A DNA stretch of 32,349 nucleotides. Source: a virus. This document shows, one piece after another, positions 30,417 to 32,349 of this stretch (its first letter is position 1; the number at the start of each line of letters is the position of its first letter). The DNA is taken from positions 1-32,349 of IMG/VR virus record IMGVR_UViG_3300034073_004426. One strand, given 5' to 3'. Under the pieces are notes generated by a model. It did no database searches, was not told the origin of the DNA, and saw nothing but the letters and a program-made list of their open reading frames with translations. Position numbers and translations under genes: made by a program.

Positions 30417-32349
30417 ATGAGTTCGTCTCTCATGTTTGACGCAAACAGACGGGTAGAGAACTACCGCAAATCGGTAGCGTTCGTTGACGAAAATGTTTTG
30501 ATGTTCAAGGGTTTCCTTGGACCTTCGTTAAAGGACAAACCTGAACTTGTTACGGTTGGTGCGAGGGCTGCCCGTGCTGCTGGTGTGATTGTAGACAGCC
30601 TCGGCAAACTGCGATGCCCTCCCGGTACGCCTAACGCAAACCAATTCACAGACATGCAGATGTCGAACTGCATGGTGCCGGGGATGGGAACAGCCAAAAA
30701 ACTTAAAGACCGTGCAGCCAACGCGATGGGAACACTTCTTAGCACAGCGGGCAAAGCGATGGATAAAAAAGGCGTCAAGGGTGCGATGCGGGTAGCCGCG
30801 ATGGCAAGTTTGGCGAGTTTGGATGTGCTTGATTACAAACAAAATGATGGAAGTGGGGCGATGTCTGCGACCATTCTGGCGATGGGCGACATAGTTCGTT
30901 CTGCCGGACGAGAAGTAGCAGAAAGAGCATTGGACAGGTTGCAACGCAATGGAAAAATCTCACAAGAACAACGCGAACAACTTGACAAAGTTGTAGACAA
31001 ACTTGCTCCGATAGCCGCCGAAAGACTTGTCTTGGGCGGTGTTCAAGCGGTCAATGCGTGGAGACGAGCACGAAAACAGCGGACACCAACAACCGAAACA
31101 GCGGATGCGCTTGAACCAAGGCAACCGAAACTGAAACAACCGAGACACCTTATTGAACCAAACGCAATGGGTTCAGTAGATGTTTCTCAGGTTTTGCCAA
31201 GCGCACCAGAAAAATCTATGCGCACCGAGAACAATATGCCAATCACTGTTGATGCGGAAAGATTCAATGGGGAACTCGCACAAAAAGTTTCGTCCCTGTT
31301 GGACAAATATGGAATAGACAAATCTTTACCTCCAAGTCAGCAGTTGGATGGGCTAGCCAAAAAAATGGGAGTTGTGCTTCCTCGTTCGATGTCAAAACAA
31401 TTGGACGATTCGGTGGAATACCTGCTCGGTGAAGGCAAGACGGTCGCAGACGGTTTTGTTCAAGGGATAAACAATCCAGACCCATTGGCTGTGGACGTTC
31501 TTAGGGTCAAAGGGCAAAGCATCCTTGATGCAGTCAAGTTGGCGGAGTCAGGTCCTGAAGGAAGAGCACAAGTGAGGGAAGCAATCGCGCAGGGCTACTT
31601 GGAGACGATAACCGGCGTGGAGATGATGTTCACGGATAATCCCGCCATGAGGGGTGCGCTCATGCTTGATTTGCACGGAGATGAATACTCCAAGAAATTC
31701 CCAGCAATGAAAGAGGCGGCTGGATATGCGTACCAAACCTACACCCCGAATGGGATGATGACTCAGGTCAATTTCCTGCCGCATTCATTGATGTTTGACC
31801 AAGATGCAATCCAAGGAATTGTTCCAAAAGGTCAAGGGCTGAATCACAGCGTAAGATTTTCTGGTGCAGACGACCATCAAATAGGTTTGGGTATACACGA
31901 AGCGGCGCACGCGGAGCACTTCTACCACCAATACGCAGCGTTGGGCATAAAAATCGGGCAAGACTCAGGAACGATAGAACAACAGGTAAGAGCAAAAGGA
32001 CCGCGACTTGAAGATTCGTATATTGGGGTTATGTTCGCCCACAGATACGAATTCTCGTCAGAAATGACATGGGACGAAGTGGTGGAACAGTTGGATAAGG
32101 CGGGTAGCAATGAGTCGCTTGATTCGTTGATGGCTGTTGTCGCCCAAGATGCGACGAGAATCAACATGAAGACTGGCACCCCTGCAGATGATGCAAAGAC
32201 GGGATATTTGTACTCTCACTTCGGAGGCGCGAACGGAATACAATCAGGTAAGCAAACTGTCTCCGTGATTGAGGCAGTTGAGAATTACACGAGGGCACAG
32301 CAATTCCCCAACATTGTTCCATTTTTGCCGAGGGACGAACAAGGAAACC
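30417..32349 (+). CDS. Large head-associated protein with HExxH zinc-protease motif (runs off the right edge)
   Basis: An open frame of 644 codons from ATG 30417, with GGAGAG 4 bases before it, continues to the end of the window without a stop. The N-terminus includes a Cys-containing segment CPPGTPNANQFTDMQMSNC (C67, C85), which I recall in other phage head-region proteins, then long Ala-rich helices. Residues 494-498 are HEAAH in GLGIHEAAHAEHFYHQY (31896-31910), a zincin metallopeptidase signature, followed by a later acidic stretch (EFSSEMTWDEV, about 535-545) that could supply a third ligand. It may be an ejected or internal virion enzyme. The C-terminus and full domain structure lie outside the window; the peptidase call rests on one motif. 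Confidence 0.65.
   Translation, partial: MSSSLMFDANRRVENYRKSVAFVDENVLMFKGFLGPSLKDKPELVTVGARAARAAGVIVDSLGKLRCPPGTPNANQFTDMQMSNCMVPGMGTAKKLKDRAANAMGTLLSTAGKAMDKKGVKGAMRVAAMASLASLDVLDYKQNDGSGAMSATILAMGDIVRSAGREVAERALDRLQRNGKISQEQREQLDKVVDKLAPIAAERLVLGGVQAVNAWRRARKQRTPTTETADALEPRQPKLKQPRHLIEPNAMGSVDVSQVLPSAPEKSMRTENNMPITVDAERFNGELAQKVSSLLDKYGIDKSLPPSQQLDGLAKKMGVVLPRSMSKQLDDSVEYLLGEGKTVADGFVQGINNPDPLAVDVLRVKGQSILDAVKLAESGPEGRAQVREAIAQGYLETITGVEMMFTDNPAMRGALMLDLHGDEYSKKFPAMKEAAGYAYQTYTPNGMMTQVNFLPHSLMFDQDAIQGIVPKGQGLNHSVRFSGADDHQIGLGIHEAAHAEHFYHQYAALGIKIGQDSGTIEQQVRAKGPRLEDSYIGVMFAHRYEFSSEMTWDEVVEQLDKAGSNESLDSLMAVVAQDATRINMKTGTPADDAKTGYLYSHFGGANGIQSGKQTVSVIEAVENYTRAQQFPNIVPFLPRDEQGN

Noticed and set aside
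23584-32349. Major capsid protein within the rightward head operon
   Set aside because: None of the proteins here has the length, HK97 fold pattern or composition expected of a major capsid protein. It probably lies to the right of the window.

Overview
The window is part of the genome of a tailed double-stranded DNA phage (or prophage) with a contractile tail, a myovirus-type particle. It encodes a tail sheath, tail tube, a tail assembly chaperone with a frameshift, a tape measure protein, gp25-like and gpJ-like baseplate proteins, a large terminase subunit, a portal and a prohead protease. Nearly every base codes, most genes have GGAGG/AGGAG-type ribosome sites, and many stop and start codons overlap. 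No host gene, rRNA, tRNA, integrase, IS element or CRISPR array is visible. The host cannot be fixed from sequence alone. An environmental (perhaps freshwater actinobacterial) host is only an impression from gene style and moderate GC.

Layout. (1) 1-3017, minus strand: a tail-fibre/adhesin cluster (a partial gene at the left edge, a 437-aa fibre, three small fibre-associated proteins), a small holin-like membrane protein and a small unknown protein. (2) 3083-8190, minus: baseplate module (gpI-like protein, gpJ, gp25-like wedge, OB-fold spike, hub, tape-measure-proximal tail protein). (3) 8206-14510, minus: tape measure, tail assembly chaperone with a second frame (11817-12026) reachable only by a -1 shift, tail tube and tail sheath. 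(4) 14598-17106, minus: neck and connector genes plus an arginine-rich, lysine-free basic protein. (5) 17162-18843, minus: a ParB-like/PAPS-reductase-like pair resembling IbrB/IbrA. (6) 18869-23505, minus: a helicase-loader-like protein, unknown proteins, a Cas4/RecB-type Fe-S nuclease, a Rad52-like annealing protein, an XRE regulator and TerL. (7) 23584-32349, plus strand: a small membrane protein, a portal fused to a MuF domain, a prohead protease carrying about 650 extra residues, a 518-aa acidic Cys-cluster/PepSY-like protein, a small acidic-tailed protein and a large open-ended protein with an HExxH zinc-protease motif.

How it fits together. Two divergent transcription units start around 23506-23583. 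The leftward unit makes terminase, recombination/replication proteins, connectors, tail, baseplate and fibres, roughly in assembly order. The rightward unit makes the prohead and a group of large multidomain head-associated proteins. The major capsid protein, small terminase and endolysin are not recognisable here and probably lie outside the window. The most unusual content is the IbrA/IbrB-like pair, the Arg-rich protein and the multidomain head proteins, including the candidate metallopeptidase.
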